Shown: positions 1 through 6,129 of the stretch, in pieces
Layout of the letters: the number at the start of each line of letters is the position of its first letter
How positions within the stretch are numbered: the first letter of the stretch is position 1
Assembly (NCBI GenBank): GCA_910579265.1
Contig: CAJTTE010000038.1
Location: 1-10,131 of the forward strand
Origin: an uncultured Ruminiclostridium sp.
Lineage (GTDB): Bacteria > Bacillota > Clostridia > Oscillospirales > Ruminococcaceae
Direction: 5' to 3'
DNA: 10,131 nucleotides
Made by a program: the position numbers and the translations under genes
The notes under the pieces: model-generated
Database searches by the model: none
Seen by the model: the letters and a program-made list of their open reading frames with translations, nothing else
Told to the model about the DNA's origin: nothing

Positions 1-104
1 GGCTTTCTCTCAATATCTTTTTTTCGATTGTCCAATATCTATTGTAGCTCTACATTTATCAGAGCAAAAACAAATTCTATACACTTGACGAGTATGAACG
101 GCAT
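1..104 (+). pseudogene. Probable 5' continuation of the next gene, in a shifted frame
   Basis: A forward frame is open from base 2 to a stop at 86-88. It reads like protein, ending in residues CPISIVALHLSEQ. The frame used by the following gene is open only from base 48, after a TAG at 45-47, and between base 48 and its first ATG it encodes KFYTLDEYERHM, which also looks like coding sequence. Removing one A from the A5 run at 66-70 would join the two frames as SEQNKFYTLDEYERHM. The simplest reading is one longer gene entering from the left and interrupted by a one-base insertion, which could be a real mutation or a sequence error. The product is not recognised. Confidence 0.4.
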
Positions 105-524
105 ATGGGATTCAATACAAGACTAACTACTCAAAGAGCTTATGAACCGCCGGTCAAGCTTTCACAGCTTAAAGTCAGAAACGTAAGTTTTTCAGTAACC
201 GAAAATGGGATTGAGGCTGTGTTTTCCTATGATCCGCAGTTAAACGGCAGACCTTGCCGCAAGGGACATAATAAAGATTATAACAATATCTCTTCGGGTT
301 TTTATGGAAAGGATATTCTTAACGAAACCGCTTTTTTGCTTAAAGACGGACAAAAGGGACGAATAATGTACAACGGACGGTTTTCGGATTATGATACGGG
401 TCAGTGGTGGTATGAGCAGACCGCCGTTAATATTGCAAATATATCCTATGAAAAGTTTAGGAGCAATGTTTTTTCCGCTATGGATTTTGATTTTGAATAT
501 TGTAAGCTTGCCGTTTTGAAATAA
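105..524 (+). CDS. Unrecognised protein, probably the C-terminal part of a longer, frameshifted gene
   Basis: This is an open frame of 139 aa that I do not recognise. It has no predicted membrane segment or signal peptide and looks beta-rich, with an aromatic cluster (GQWWYEQ) in the second half and basic and tyrosine-rich stretches in the middle. No Shine-Dalgarno sequence precedes the ATG at 105, unlike every other gene here, and protein-like sequence continues in frame upstream to base 48. The ATG is therefore probably internal to a larger gene. The stop lies 32 nt before the next gene, which has its own ribosome site, so the two are likely co-transcribed. The SUKH-like neighbour suggests an accessory or toxin-immunity setting, but that is inference; the protein itself gives no functional motif. 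Confidence 0.6.
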   Translation: MGFNTRLTTQRAYEPPVKLSQLKVRNVSFSVTENGIEAVFSYDPQLNGRPCRKGHNKDYNNISSGFYGKDILNETAFLLKDGQKGRIMYNGRFSDYDTGQWWYEQTAVNIANISYEKFRSNVFSAMDFDFEYCKLAVLK

Positions 525-556
525 CGAAGCGGCAAAATGCAAAAAGGAGAAGAAAA

Positions 557-1783
557 ATGTCATTTTATGTCGATATAGATCCTTTGAAGGCGATGGAGAT
601 ATTTTATGACGGGGAGAAATTGGGGGTATGGGAAGGCGAATTTATAAAGAATGAGAACAAAAGAGGTCTTATTTATCCTCCAAAACTTAAGGAATTTTTG
701 CTTAAATTCGGCTTTTTCGGAGTAAACGGTAAGGACAGTCGTTTCTGGTTTCCGGACGACGTAAGCATCGTCGGAATTGATACAGGGACGGAGTGTAAGG
801 ATATGCTTATACTCGGTAAAATTGGGGAGCTTTATGCGGGAGTATTTGCCGACGACTGCGGTATGGACGATCCTCCAATATCCTTAGGAATGGCAGTCGA
901 AAATGAGGACGGCGCCGAAGTATTGAGCTTTAGAGCATCGGATCTGTATCTGAGGGATCTTCTGATCTGCTTATTTACAGGCAATCTTGCTTATGAAGCG
1001 GACCCGGAGGTTTATGAAGATGCAATTGAGATAAAATCGGTCTTATACAAGTACCGCTCTGATCCTCTGTTAAAAAAATTGATGATAGATACCGCAAGAC
1101 CCTATCGGTGTATTTGCTATGACGAGGAGGAGGGAAAGTTTTTATGCATTGATCTATACAATGATAAAGACGTGGTTTTGGTGTTTTCTCCCCAAATCAG
1201 CGTCGAGGAGTTGGAAGCCCTTTTCAAAAAAGAGTTTTATGAAAACAGCAGGAGCTGTGATTTTGCACATGCCCTGAGGCTTATTGAAAAGATACTGGAT
1301 CAAACGGAGCAGGATATGCCGGATTCTCTTGAAATTGGCGAGAAGTACAGGTTGGCAGGGAGGTGCTGCTGGGCGCTGGGACAGTGGGACAGGGCCGAGG
1401 AGTGGCTAAAAAAGGCTGAACCCATTTATGCCGACAAATCTTCTCCCGCTCAAGCCGCAATTTCGTTTTATCGGGGCTTGGGTAACTTTTATTCCGATAT
1501 GGGCGATAATGAAAAGAGCCTTGCCGCATATCAAATAGAAGAGCAGCTGGCCAAGGAAAACGGTTCGAGTATTTTTCAAGTTAAAGGCGATCGGTATATG
1601 AGAGAGGGCATAAAAATGTCCGATGAGGAGCGCTTGGAGGATGCTGTCCTATTGTTTGAAAAGGCGTTGGAGCAATATAAGCAGGATCCCAAGGGCTGTA
1701 AGTATGCGATAGCACGGTGCGGGCAGCTTAAAGGTGATGTGCGGGCCGAGATAAAGAAAAGACGGAAAAGCAGTACAGAATAA
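557..1783 (+). CDS. SUKH (SMI1/KNR4)-like N-terminal domain fused to TPR-like repeats
   Basis: A 408-aa soluble protein. The start is fixed by AAGGAGA at 544-550, six bases before the ATG. Residues about 30-140 resemble the SMI1/KNR4 (SUKH) fold: PPKLKEFLLKFG (41-52) matches the usual LPxxYkeFLxxyG helix, followed by FWFPDDV (63-69), LILGKIGELYAGV (84-96) and a DPPISLGM strand (105-112). Residues about 260-400 are helical with TPR-like pairs: WALGQWDRAEEWLKKA (272-287), FYSDMGDNEKSLAAYQ (311-326) and ERLEDAVLLFEKALEQY (358-374). The C-terminus is Lys/Arg-rich. SUKH domains are known as immunity proteins of contact-dependent and other polymorphic toxin systems and as scaffolding domains; TPRs mediate protein-protein contacts. 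A role as an immunity or adaptor protein is inference. The long middle section (140-255) is unassigned. No toxin gene is visible to the right, and the left neighbour is unrecognised. Confidence 0.75.
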   Translation: MSFYVDIDPLKAMEIFYDGEKLGVWEGEFIKNENKRGLIYPPKLKEFLLKFGFFGVNGKDSRFWFPDDVSIVGIDTGTECKDMLILGKIGELYAGVFADDCGMDDPPISLGMAVENEDGAEVLSFRASDLYLRDLLICLFTGNLAYEADPEVYEDAIEIKSVLYKYRSDPLLKKLMIDTARPYRCICYDEEEGKFLCIDLYNDKDVVLVFSPQISVEELEALFKKEFYENSRSCDFAHALRLIEKILDQTEQDMPDSLEIGEKYRLAGRCCWALGQWDRAEEWLKKAEPIYADKSSPAQAAISFYRGLGNFYSDMGDNEKSLAAYQIEEQLAKENGSSIFQVKGDRYMREGIKMSDEERLEDAVLLFEKALEQYKQDPKGCKYAIARCGQLKGDVRAEIKKRRKSSTE

Positions 1784-1804
1784 GGCAAATAAAGCGTTTT
1801 GCAT

Positions 1805-1831
1805 TTGTCATTGCTTAAGATTCTGTTTAAT
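1805..1831 (+). promoter_or_regulatory. Weak candidate promoter before nadC
   Basis: TTGTCA (1805-1810) and TTTAAT (1826-1831) resemble sigma-A -35 and -10 boxes, but the 15-nt spacer is short. The same pair of hexamers, followed by GG, occurs with a proper 17-nt spacer before the prolyl-tRNA deacylase gene. About 105 nt of leader would precede nadC. No recognisable NiaR operator was seen. The alternative is read-through from the gene ending at 1783. Confidence 0.3.
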
Positions 1832-1936
1832 GGAATATCCGCTTTCGGAGCTTTGGGAAAAATACAGGGTTTAAAGAGGCGGAGTAACAGATGCATTATA
1901 AGCAAAAAATAGAATTAGTTACAAAAGGAGACTAAA

Positions 1937-2779
1937 ATGAAGCTACAGCAATTTTACATTGACGACATTATCAAAACGGCGATCACCGAGGACATCAACT
2001 ATATTGACAGCACCACAGATCTGCTTATACCCGAGGACGATATTTCCGAAGCTTATTTTATGGCAAAGGACAGCGGCGTTTTGGCGGGAGTTGAGGTAGC
2101 CGCCCGTGTATTTAAGCTTCTCGACGAAAATATTGAAGTTAAGTTTTTGTTCAAGGACGGCGATAGGGTAAATAAAGGCGATATTGTCGCCGAATTTAAG
2201 GGAAACACGGCGGCAATGCTTAAAGCGGAGCGTACAGCTCTGAATCTTATACAGCATATGAGCGGTATAGCAACATATACAAGGAAATGTGTCGATTTGG
2301 TGGAGGGCACCAATGCTTCCGTTACCGATACAAGAAAAACTCTTCCGGGACTTCGTGCGTTACAGAAATATTCGGTAGTGGCAGGGGGAGGAAAAAACCA
2401 CCGATATAATCTTACCGACGCCGCTATGCTTAAGGATAATCATATAGACGCTTACGGCGGCATAACGGCGGCGGTTAACGAACTTCGCAAAAAGGCGGGA
2501 CACATGCTGCAAATAGAAGTTGAAGCCCGCACACTTGACGATGTAAGAGAAGCTCTGGATTGTAAGGTAAATGTGATAATGCTTGACAACATGAGCTGCG
2601 AGGAAATGAAAAAGGCGGCGGAGCTTACGGAAGGCAGAGCCAAGCTTGAAGCCAGCGGCAACGTTACTCTCGATACTATTCGCAGTATCGCGGAGACCGG
2701 TGTGGATATTATCAGTTTAGGGGCGCTTACTCATAGTGTCAAGGCGTTTGATATTTCCATGAAGTGGATTAAAAAATAA
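1937..2779 (+). CDS. nadC: Nicotinate-nucleotide pyrophosphorylase (quinolinate phosphoribosyltransferase)
   Basis: 280 aa, the normal length for NadC. It converts quinolinate and PRPP to nicotinate mononucleotide, CO2 and pyrophosphate, the third step of de novo NAD synthesis, in the cytoplasm. All family signatures are present in order: ERTALNLIQHMSGIAT (98-113), TRKTLPGLR (132-140), GGGKNHR (150-156), KDNH (166-169), EVEA (194-197), LDNMS (216-220), EASGN (238-242) and SLGALTHS (260-267). These include the basic and acidic residues that bind quinolinate and phosphate. The start follows AAAAGGAG (1923-1930) by 6 nt. The usual partners nadA and nadB are not adjacent in this window, so either they lie elsewhere or the cell depends on another quinolinate source. 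The 153-nt gap upstream points to a separate transcription unit. Confidence 0.97.
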   Translation: MKLQQFYIDDIIKTAITEDINYIDSTTDLLIPEDDISEAYFMAKDSGVLAGVEVAARVFKLLDENIEVKFLFKDGDRVNKGDIVAEFKGNTAAMLKAERTALNLIQHMSGIATYTRKCVDLVEGTNASVTDTRKTLPGLRALQKYSVVAGGGKNHRYNLTDAAMLKDNHIDAYGGITAAVNELRKKAGHMLQIEVEARTLDDVREALDCKVNVIMLDNMSCEEMKKAAELTEGRAKLEASGNVTLDTIRSIAETGVDIISLGALTHSVKAFDISMKWIKK

Positions 2780-2811
2780 GAACATGCCGTTTAAGAATGA
2801 GCGCACGGTTT

Positions 2812-2840
2812 TTGTCAACTACATTAAATTTTTATTTAAT
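2812..2840 (+). promoter_or_regulatory. Sigma-A-type promoter for the prolyl-tRNA deacylase gene, with a palindrome over the -10
   Basis: TTGTCA (2812-2817), a 17-nt spacer and TTTAAT (2835-2840) each match the consensus at five of six positions. Transcription would start near 2847, leaving a leader of about 90 nt. A perfect inverted repeat, CATTAAA (2822-2828) and TTTAATG (2835-2841), sits across the spacer and -10 box and could be a repressor site, though AT-rich symmetry can arise by chance. Confidence 0.6.
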
Positions 2841-2937
2841 GGTGGTAATCTGTAAAGTTTTTTTGCAGCCAAAAAATATGTTCGAAAAACCTCATAATTA
2901 TTCTGTTTATAAGTTTTAAGAATAGGGAGAACGTAAT

Positions 2938-3432
2938 ATGTCCGGACAACCAATAGTATACGAAACCTTGGACAAAATGAATATCGCCTACCGTAAGGAG
3001 GAGCATGAAGCTGTTTTTTCTGCCGATGACAGATACAAAATCGATCAAAGCATCTGGGAAGGATATACTGTAAGTAAGAACCTTTTTTTAAGAAATTCAA
3101 AAGGGGACAAGCATTATCTTGTCGTGACAAGTCTCGAGAAAAAAGCTGATTTAAAAAGGCTTGCGGAAGAAATAGGTTCCACTAGGCTGTCCTTTGGTTC
3201 CGAAAAGCGTCTTGACCGTTATCTCAGGGTAAAGCCAGGATCGATATCCGCCTTCTGCGTGCTTAACGATGATGACAGAGCGGTAACGGTGGTTTTTGAC
3301 AAGGATTTAGTAGGTGAAAAGCACTTTGCGCTGCATCCGAATGAAAATACCGCTACGGTATTTATAGATTTTGCCGATGTTGAGAGGCTTGTAAAGGAGC
3401 ACGGAAATGAAATCATTTATGCACGGCTATGA
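2938..3432 (+). CDS. YbaK/ProX-family prolyl-tRNA deacylase (ProXp-ala / PrdX type)
   Basis: A 164-aa stand-alone editing-domain protein. Members of this family hydrolyse mischarged aminoacyl-tRNA, typically Ala-tRNA(Pro), and so correct errors of prolyl-tRNA synthetase in trans. The family signature is clear: TVSKNLFLRNSKGDKHYLVV (44-63), where Lys47 matches the conserved functional lysine; LSFGSEKRLDRYL (84-96); PGSISAF (100-106); and HPNENTAT (133-140). The usual Pro in the SPF turn is Ala here (SAF, 104-106). The start is set by AGGGAGA (2924-2930), seven bases before the ATG. A good promoter lies 98 nt upstream, so it is probably transcribed separately from nadC. The exact tRNA specificity (Ala or Cys on tRNA-Pro) cannot be read from sequence; Ala is most likely from similarity to PrdX/ProXp-ala. 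Confidence 0.9.
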   Translation: MSGQPIVYETLDKMNIAYRKEEHEAVFSADDRYKIDQSIWEGYTVSKNLFLRNSKGDKHYLVVTSLEKKADLKRLAEEIGSTRLSFGSEKRLDRYLRVKPGSISAFCVLNDDDRAVTVVFDKDLVGEKHFALHPNENTATVFIDFADVERLVKEHGNEIIYARL

Positions 3433-3826
3433 TTATGAAGGCGGATATGCAAAAAGCTGCGGTTATGTTTTACTGCTCCGGAATATTGCCGCGTAATATA
3501 TACGCAATATCATCATTCGATTTGCCATGATTCGTTTATTAATTTTTTTTACGTTCGGCGGGAAGAATAAAAGTCCGGTTTATGATTTTCTTTCAGGTAC
3601 CGGTTAATTCTTATTTCGATTCGGGCAAGCTGACTTTGAGTACTATGTATGATCCGTCAAAGTCAAAGTAAGAGCTATAATTACTACGCTTGTCCATATT
3701 GTAAATAACAAAATAAAGCTTTATTGCATTGAATATGCGTTGGATCATATACCGGTGGTTTTAGCTTTTTATGGCATTATATGCTCTCTTAAACCGGATA
3801 TCGCTATATTCCGGCAGGTGTCAAAT
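3433..3826 (+). other. Non-coding stretch between the deacylase gene and the MATE terminator
   Basis: No convincing gene. It holds overlapping alternative hairpins at 3483-3510 (ATATTGC/GCAATAT, or GCGTA/TACGC inside it) and a 9-bp perfect inverted repeat TGACTTTGA (3631-3639) and TCAAAGTCA (3657-3665) with a 17-nt loop. A 29-codon reading frame (3582-3671) ends in SYFDSGKLTLSTMYDPSKSK; it has no good ribosome site and could be a remnant of a lost gene. Confidence 0.5.
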
Positions 3827-3852
3827 AAAATCCCTCTTGGAGGGATTTTTTT
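3827..3852 (+). terminator. Rho-independent terminator
   Basis: A 10-bp stem AAAATCCCTC/GAGGGATTTT with a 3-nt loop at 3837-3839, followed by a run of seven T (3846-3852). It closes off transcription coming from the left just before the MATE promoter. Confidence 0.88.
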
Positions 3853-3866
3853 GTTGTATTTTCGGA

Positions 3867-3895
3867 TTTACAGTTTTTCAAAAAAAGGATATAAT
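3867..3895 (+). promoter_or_regulatory. Sigma-A promoter of the MATE transporter gene
   Basis: TTTACA (3867-3872), a 17-nt spacer and a perfect TATAAT (3890-3895). It lies between the terminator and the ribosome site, so transcription would start near 3902 with a leader of about 24 nt. Because the promoter falls inside the longest possible reading frame (from 3740), it rules out that upstream start. Confidence 0.82.
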
Positions 3896-3910
3896 TATCT
3901 CAGGAAAAAT

Positions 3911-3917
3911 GAGGTGA
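3911..3917 (+). promoter_or_regulatory. Ribosome binding site that sets the MATE start
   Basis: GAGGTGA, eight bases before the ATG at 3926. The in-frame ATG at 3740 has no such site and lies upstream of both the terminator and the promoter. Confidence 0.85.
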
Positions 3918-3925
3918 CTATTTCA

Positions 3926-5260
3926 ATGATAACGGATATGAGCGTAGGAAAGCCTTGGCGTGTATTGCTTAATTTCAGCTTTCCCTTGCTCCTTAGCGCG
4001 GTATTTCAACAGCTTTACAACATTGCCGACACTATAATAGCGGGTCGATGTCTCGGAGAGGACGCGTTGGCGGCGGTGGGTTCGTCATATCCCATCACAA
4101 TGATATTTATGGCGATCGCCTTAGGTTCGACGGCGGGCGCTTCGGTGATTATAAGCCGGCTGTTCGGAGAGAAAAGACTTACCGATATGAAAACGGCAGT
4201 GTTTACCACCTATATTTCCATAGGTGCGTTAAGCATTATTCTGACTGTATTCGGGTTGATATTTTGCAGACCTATGTTAGAAGGGCTGAACACTCATTCC
4301 GATATTATGGAGGATTCGGTAAGCTATCTGAACATATACACATGGGGACTTGTGTTTTTGTTCGTATATAATATTGCCACATGCGTTTTTTCCTCTTTAG
4401 GGGATTCAAAAACACCGCTTGTACTTTTAATATTCTCTTCTGTAGGTAATGTGGGCTTGGATCTGCTGCTTGTACTTTGCTTTGATATGGGCGTTGGGGC
4501 ATTGGCTTTGGCTACGCTTATTGCCCAGGGTTTTGCTTGTATTATTGCGTCTTTGATACTTTTTAAGCGTCTTAAGACAATAGATACTTCCGGAAGGCCA
4601 AAAATATTTTCACGAAAAATACTGATGCAGATTTCAAGGCTTGCTGTTCCCGGAATTTTTCAGCAGAGCTTTGTATCGGTGGGAAATCTGTTTATTCAAA
4701 GCCTTGTAAACGGATTTAATATTACGGCGGTCACCGCAGCCTACACTGCTGCTATAAAGCTTAATACCTTTGCCGTGACTATGTTTGCAACCCTTGCAGG
4801 AGGAGTAAGCAATTTTACGGCGCAGAATTTAGGTGCGGGCAAACCTGAAAGAGTAAAAAGCGGCTTTAAGTCGGGTTTGCTCACAGGTGAAATCGTGGCA
4901 GTTACGGCGTCACTTATCTGTTTTATCTTCCCAGATCAGCTTATCGGACTTTTTGTTGACAATCCTACCGCTACGGTAATCGAAACGGGAAGGAGTTTTT
5001 TGAGGATTATCTCGCCCTTTTATTTTACCGTTTGTGCAAAGCTTATTGCAGATAATGTCTTCAAGGGTGCGGGAAAAATGACTTTTTTTATGATCTCAAC
5101 ATTTACCGATTTAATTTTAAGAGTAGTACTGGCTTATATTCTTTCGGGATTTATGGGAGTAAACGGAGTTTGGTGGTCTTGGCCGGTGGGTTGGGGGATT
5201 TCCGCTTGCCTTGCTCTTGTGTTTTATTTTACGGGAAGGTGGAACACGGCGAGCAGATAA
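3926..5260 (+). CDS. MATE-family multidrug/metabolite efflux transporter
   Basis: A 444-aa integral membrane protein, the standard MATE length, with about 12 hydrophobic helices in two homologous halves (roughly residues 12-215 and 232-440). It exports drugs or metabolites in exchange for Na+ or H+. Family marks include FPLLLSAVFQQLYNIADTII (19-38) in the first helix with a conserved Asp35, LGDSKTP (158-164) between the halves, VPGIFQQS (241-248) opening the second half, and GGVSNFTAQNLGAGKPERV (292-310). The subgroup is the DinF/NorM-like one common in Clostridia; the substrate and coupling ion cannot be read from sequence. The gene stands alone behind its own promoter and just after a terminator; no regulator gene is adjacent. 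Extending to 3740 would add 62 residues of non-coding sequence and is rejected. Confidence 0.95.
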   Translation: MITDMSVGKPWRVLLNFSFPLLLSAVFQQLYNIADTIIAGRCLGEDALAAVGSSYPITMIFMAIALGSTAGASVIISRLFGEKRLTDMKTAVFTTYISIGALSIILTVFGLIFCRPMLEGLNTHSDIMEDSVSYLNIYTWGLVFLFVYNIATCVFSSLGDSKTPLVLLIFSSVGNVGLDLLLVLCFDMGVGALALATLIAQGFACIIASLILFKRLKTIDTSGRPKIFSRKILMQISRLAVPGIFQQSFVSVGNLFIQSLVNGFNITAVTAAYTAAIKLNTFAVTMFATLAGGVSNFTAQNLGAGKPERVKSGFKSGLLTGEIVAVTASLICFIFPDQLIGLFVDNPTATVIETGRSFLRIISPFYFTVCAKLIADNVFKGAGKMTFFMISTFTDLILRVVLAYILSGFMGVNGVWWSWPVGWGISACLALVFYFTGRWNTASR

Positions 5261-5417
5261 AACGGAATTTGAAAACTGTGATTTTATAAGCGGTTGACGT
5301 CATTTGCAGGGTGTTAATAAAATCCTCTGAAAAGTTTCCTTTGTTTCGGCTCGTAAGGGCAAAACAAGAGAAAATACGTAAGGCAGGAACATAAAACAGG
5401 GGAAACGCCTCGAAACT

Positions 5418-5436
5418 CGGCTTTTTCAAGCCGTTT
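5418..5436 (+). terminator. Weak terminator candidate after the MATE gene
   Basis: CGGCTT (5418-5423), loop TTTC, AAGCCG (5428-5433), then only TTT before AATAG. The stem is good but the T run is short, so termination would be inefficient. It lies about 160 nt beyond the MATE stop codon. Confidence 0.35.
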
Positions 5437-5480
5437 AATAGTAAAAAAATTTACCGCTGAAAAATTACGCGCTTAGAGAC

Positions 5481-5500
5481 GTAATCTGCTTGCGGATTAT
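5481..5500. repeat. Hairpin in the long gap
   Basis: TAATCTG (5482-5488), loop CTTG, CGGATTA (5493-5499), with one T-G pair and a further G-T pair outside. No T run follows, so it is not an obvious terminator. Confidence 0.5.
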
Positions 5501-5561
5501 ATAAATATTAGAATTTAAAATATACTTTAAAATTTTGGCACATTTTAAAAAAACTCTATCA

Positions 5562-5605
5562 AATCAAGGCATAACACTTGAAAAGTCAGGCGTGATGCCT
5601 TGATT
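5562..5605. repeat. Long inverted repeat: 11-bp perfect stem with a 22-nt structured loop
   Basis: AATCAAGGCAT (5562-5572) and ATGCCTTGATT (5595-5605) are exact reverse complements. Within the loop either CAC (5575-5577)/GTG (5592-5594) or ACTT/AAGT (5576-5579/5583-5586) can pair. There is no T run on either side, so it is not a standard terminator. It could be a REP-like element, a protein site or part of a small RNA. Nothing else in the window matches it. Confidence 0.7.
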
Positions 5606-5801
5606 GCTTTCTGAAATTTCGTACTTGGTGCGGGGCCTTGGTTAATTTGCGGCAGGCCGGCAGTTTTGGGAAGAAACATGCTTTATTGTTTTATTAAGGG
5701 AAATATTACCGTTTTGACCGCCGCCTGGTTTTGTTGAGCTTTTTTATTAAGGTAAATTTAAATTTTGGGTAGGATTTATTAACGTAAGCTTAAATAAGCA
5801 T

Positions 5802-5957
5802 TCAAAATTGCGAAAAAAATCCGAAGTTAAGCAGGGGGAAAATCCCTTTCTTATTATTAAGACGCTCCCGCTCGCCATACTGATGAAATATAATCCGCTC
5901 AAGGAACAGCAAGGTATGCCTCAAGCTTCGAATAGGATAATCCCTTAAAAAGAACAT
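5802..5957 (-). CDS. Possible small protein, 51 aa (doubtful)
   Basis: A minus-strand reading frame of 51 codons beginning MFFLRDYPIRSLRHTLLF, with a hydrophobic start, a basic middle and a Phe-rich end. A promoter-like sequence ends about 21 nt upstream, and AGGCGG seven bases before the ATG could serve as a weak ribosome site. An in-frame ATG at 5987 would place the start inside the -35/-10 region and is less likely. No family is recognised, and a chance ORF is quite possible. Confidence 0.2.
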   Translation of the reverse strand: MFFLRDYPIRSLRHTLLFLERIIFHQYGERERLNNKKGIFPLLNFGFFSQF

Positions 5958-5977
5958 GGCACATCCGCCTCGGTTAT

Positions 5978-6006
5978 ATTTTATCATTTCCAGGCGACAA
6001 CAGCAA
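5978..6006 (-). promoter_or_regulatory. Candidate leftward promoter with extended -10
   Basis: On the minus strand TTGCTG (6006-6001), a 17-nt spacer and TAAAAT (5983-5978) preceded by TGA, which makes an extended -10 (TGnTAAAAT). It would start transcription near 5971, away from the flavoprotein operon, into the gap. Confidence 0.45.
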
Positions 6007-6018
6007 GACGGTATAAAT

Positions 6019-6047
6019 TTGCTTTTTCTATTTTTATATGATACAAT
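6019..6047 (+). promoter_or_regulatory. Promoter of the flavoprotein operon
   Basis: TTGCTT (6019-6024), a 17-nt spacer and TACAAT (6042-6047, five of six). An inverted repeat ACAATA (6043-6048) and TATTGT (6053-6058) overlaps the -10 and start region and may be an operator. The leader is about 75 nt. Confidence 0.6.
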
Positions 6048-6065
6048 AATACTATTGTCGATTTA

Positions 6066-6101
6066 CCTGTCTTCATAAAATTTGTGATTTTTTAAGACAG
6101 G
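6066..6101 (+). promoter_or_regulatory. Stem-loop in the leader of the flavoprotein operon
   Basis: CCTGTCTT (6066-6073) and AAGACAGG (6094-6101) form a perfect 8-bp stem around a 20-nt AT-rich loop, lying between the promoter and the ribosome site. It is not followed by a T run, so it is not a simple terminator. It may stabilise the mRNA or be bound by a protein; no known riboswitch is recognised. Confidence 0.5.
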
Positions 6102-6115
6102 GCTGAATCCGTATT

Positions 6116-6122
6116 GGAAAGG
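6116..6122 (+). promoter_or_regulatory. Ribosome binding site that sets the BaiN-like gene start
   Basis: GGAAAGG, seven bases before the ATG at 6130. A TTG at 6124, in the same frame, would be only one base from this site and is therefore rejected. Confidence 0.8.
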
Positions 6123-6129
6123 TTTGCCT

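Larger units (their letters stand above)
5261..6129. other. Long gene-poor gap with hairpins and divergent promoters
   Basis: Some 0.87 kb of AT-rich DNA without a convincing protein gene on either strand. It contains a weak terminator-like hairpin after the MATE gene, a hairpin at 5481-5500, an 11-bp-stem hairpin at 5562-5605, repeated TTTATTAA(G/C)G-like words near 5689, 5743 and 5775, and two promoter-like sequences pointing apart between 5978 and 6047. The leftward one leads into a 51-codon reading frame. It could be a decayed gene region or carry a small RNA; the sequence alone does not decide. Confidence 0.5.

Noticed and set aside
3740..3925. N-terminal extension of the MATE protein from an upstream ATG
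   Set aside because: The stretch contains an intrinsic terminator and a near-consensus promoter, has no ribosome site at 3740, and the normal MATE N-terminus begins at 3926.
5229..5429. 66-codon minus-strand frame after the MATE gene
   Set aside because: It overlaps the MATE 3' end, has no clear ribosome site or promoter, and the sequence does not resemble a protein family.
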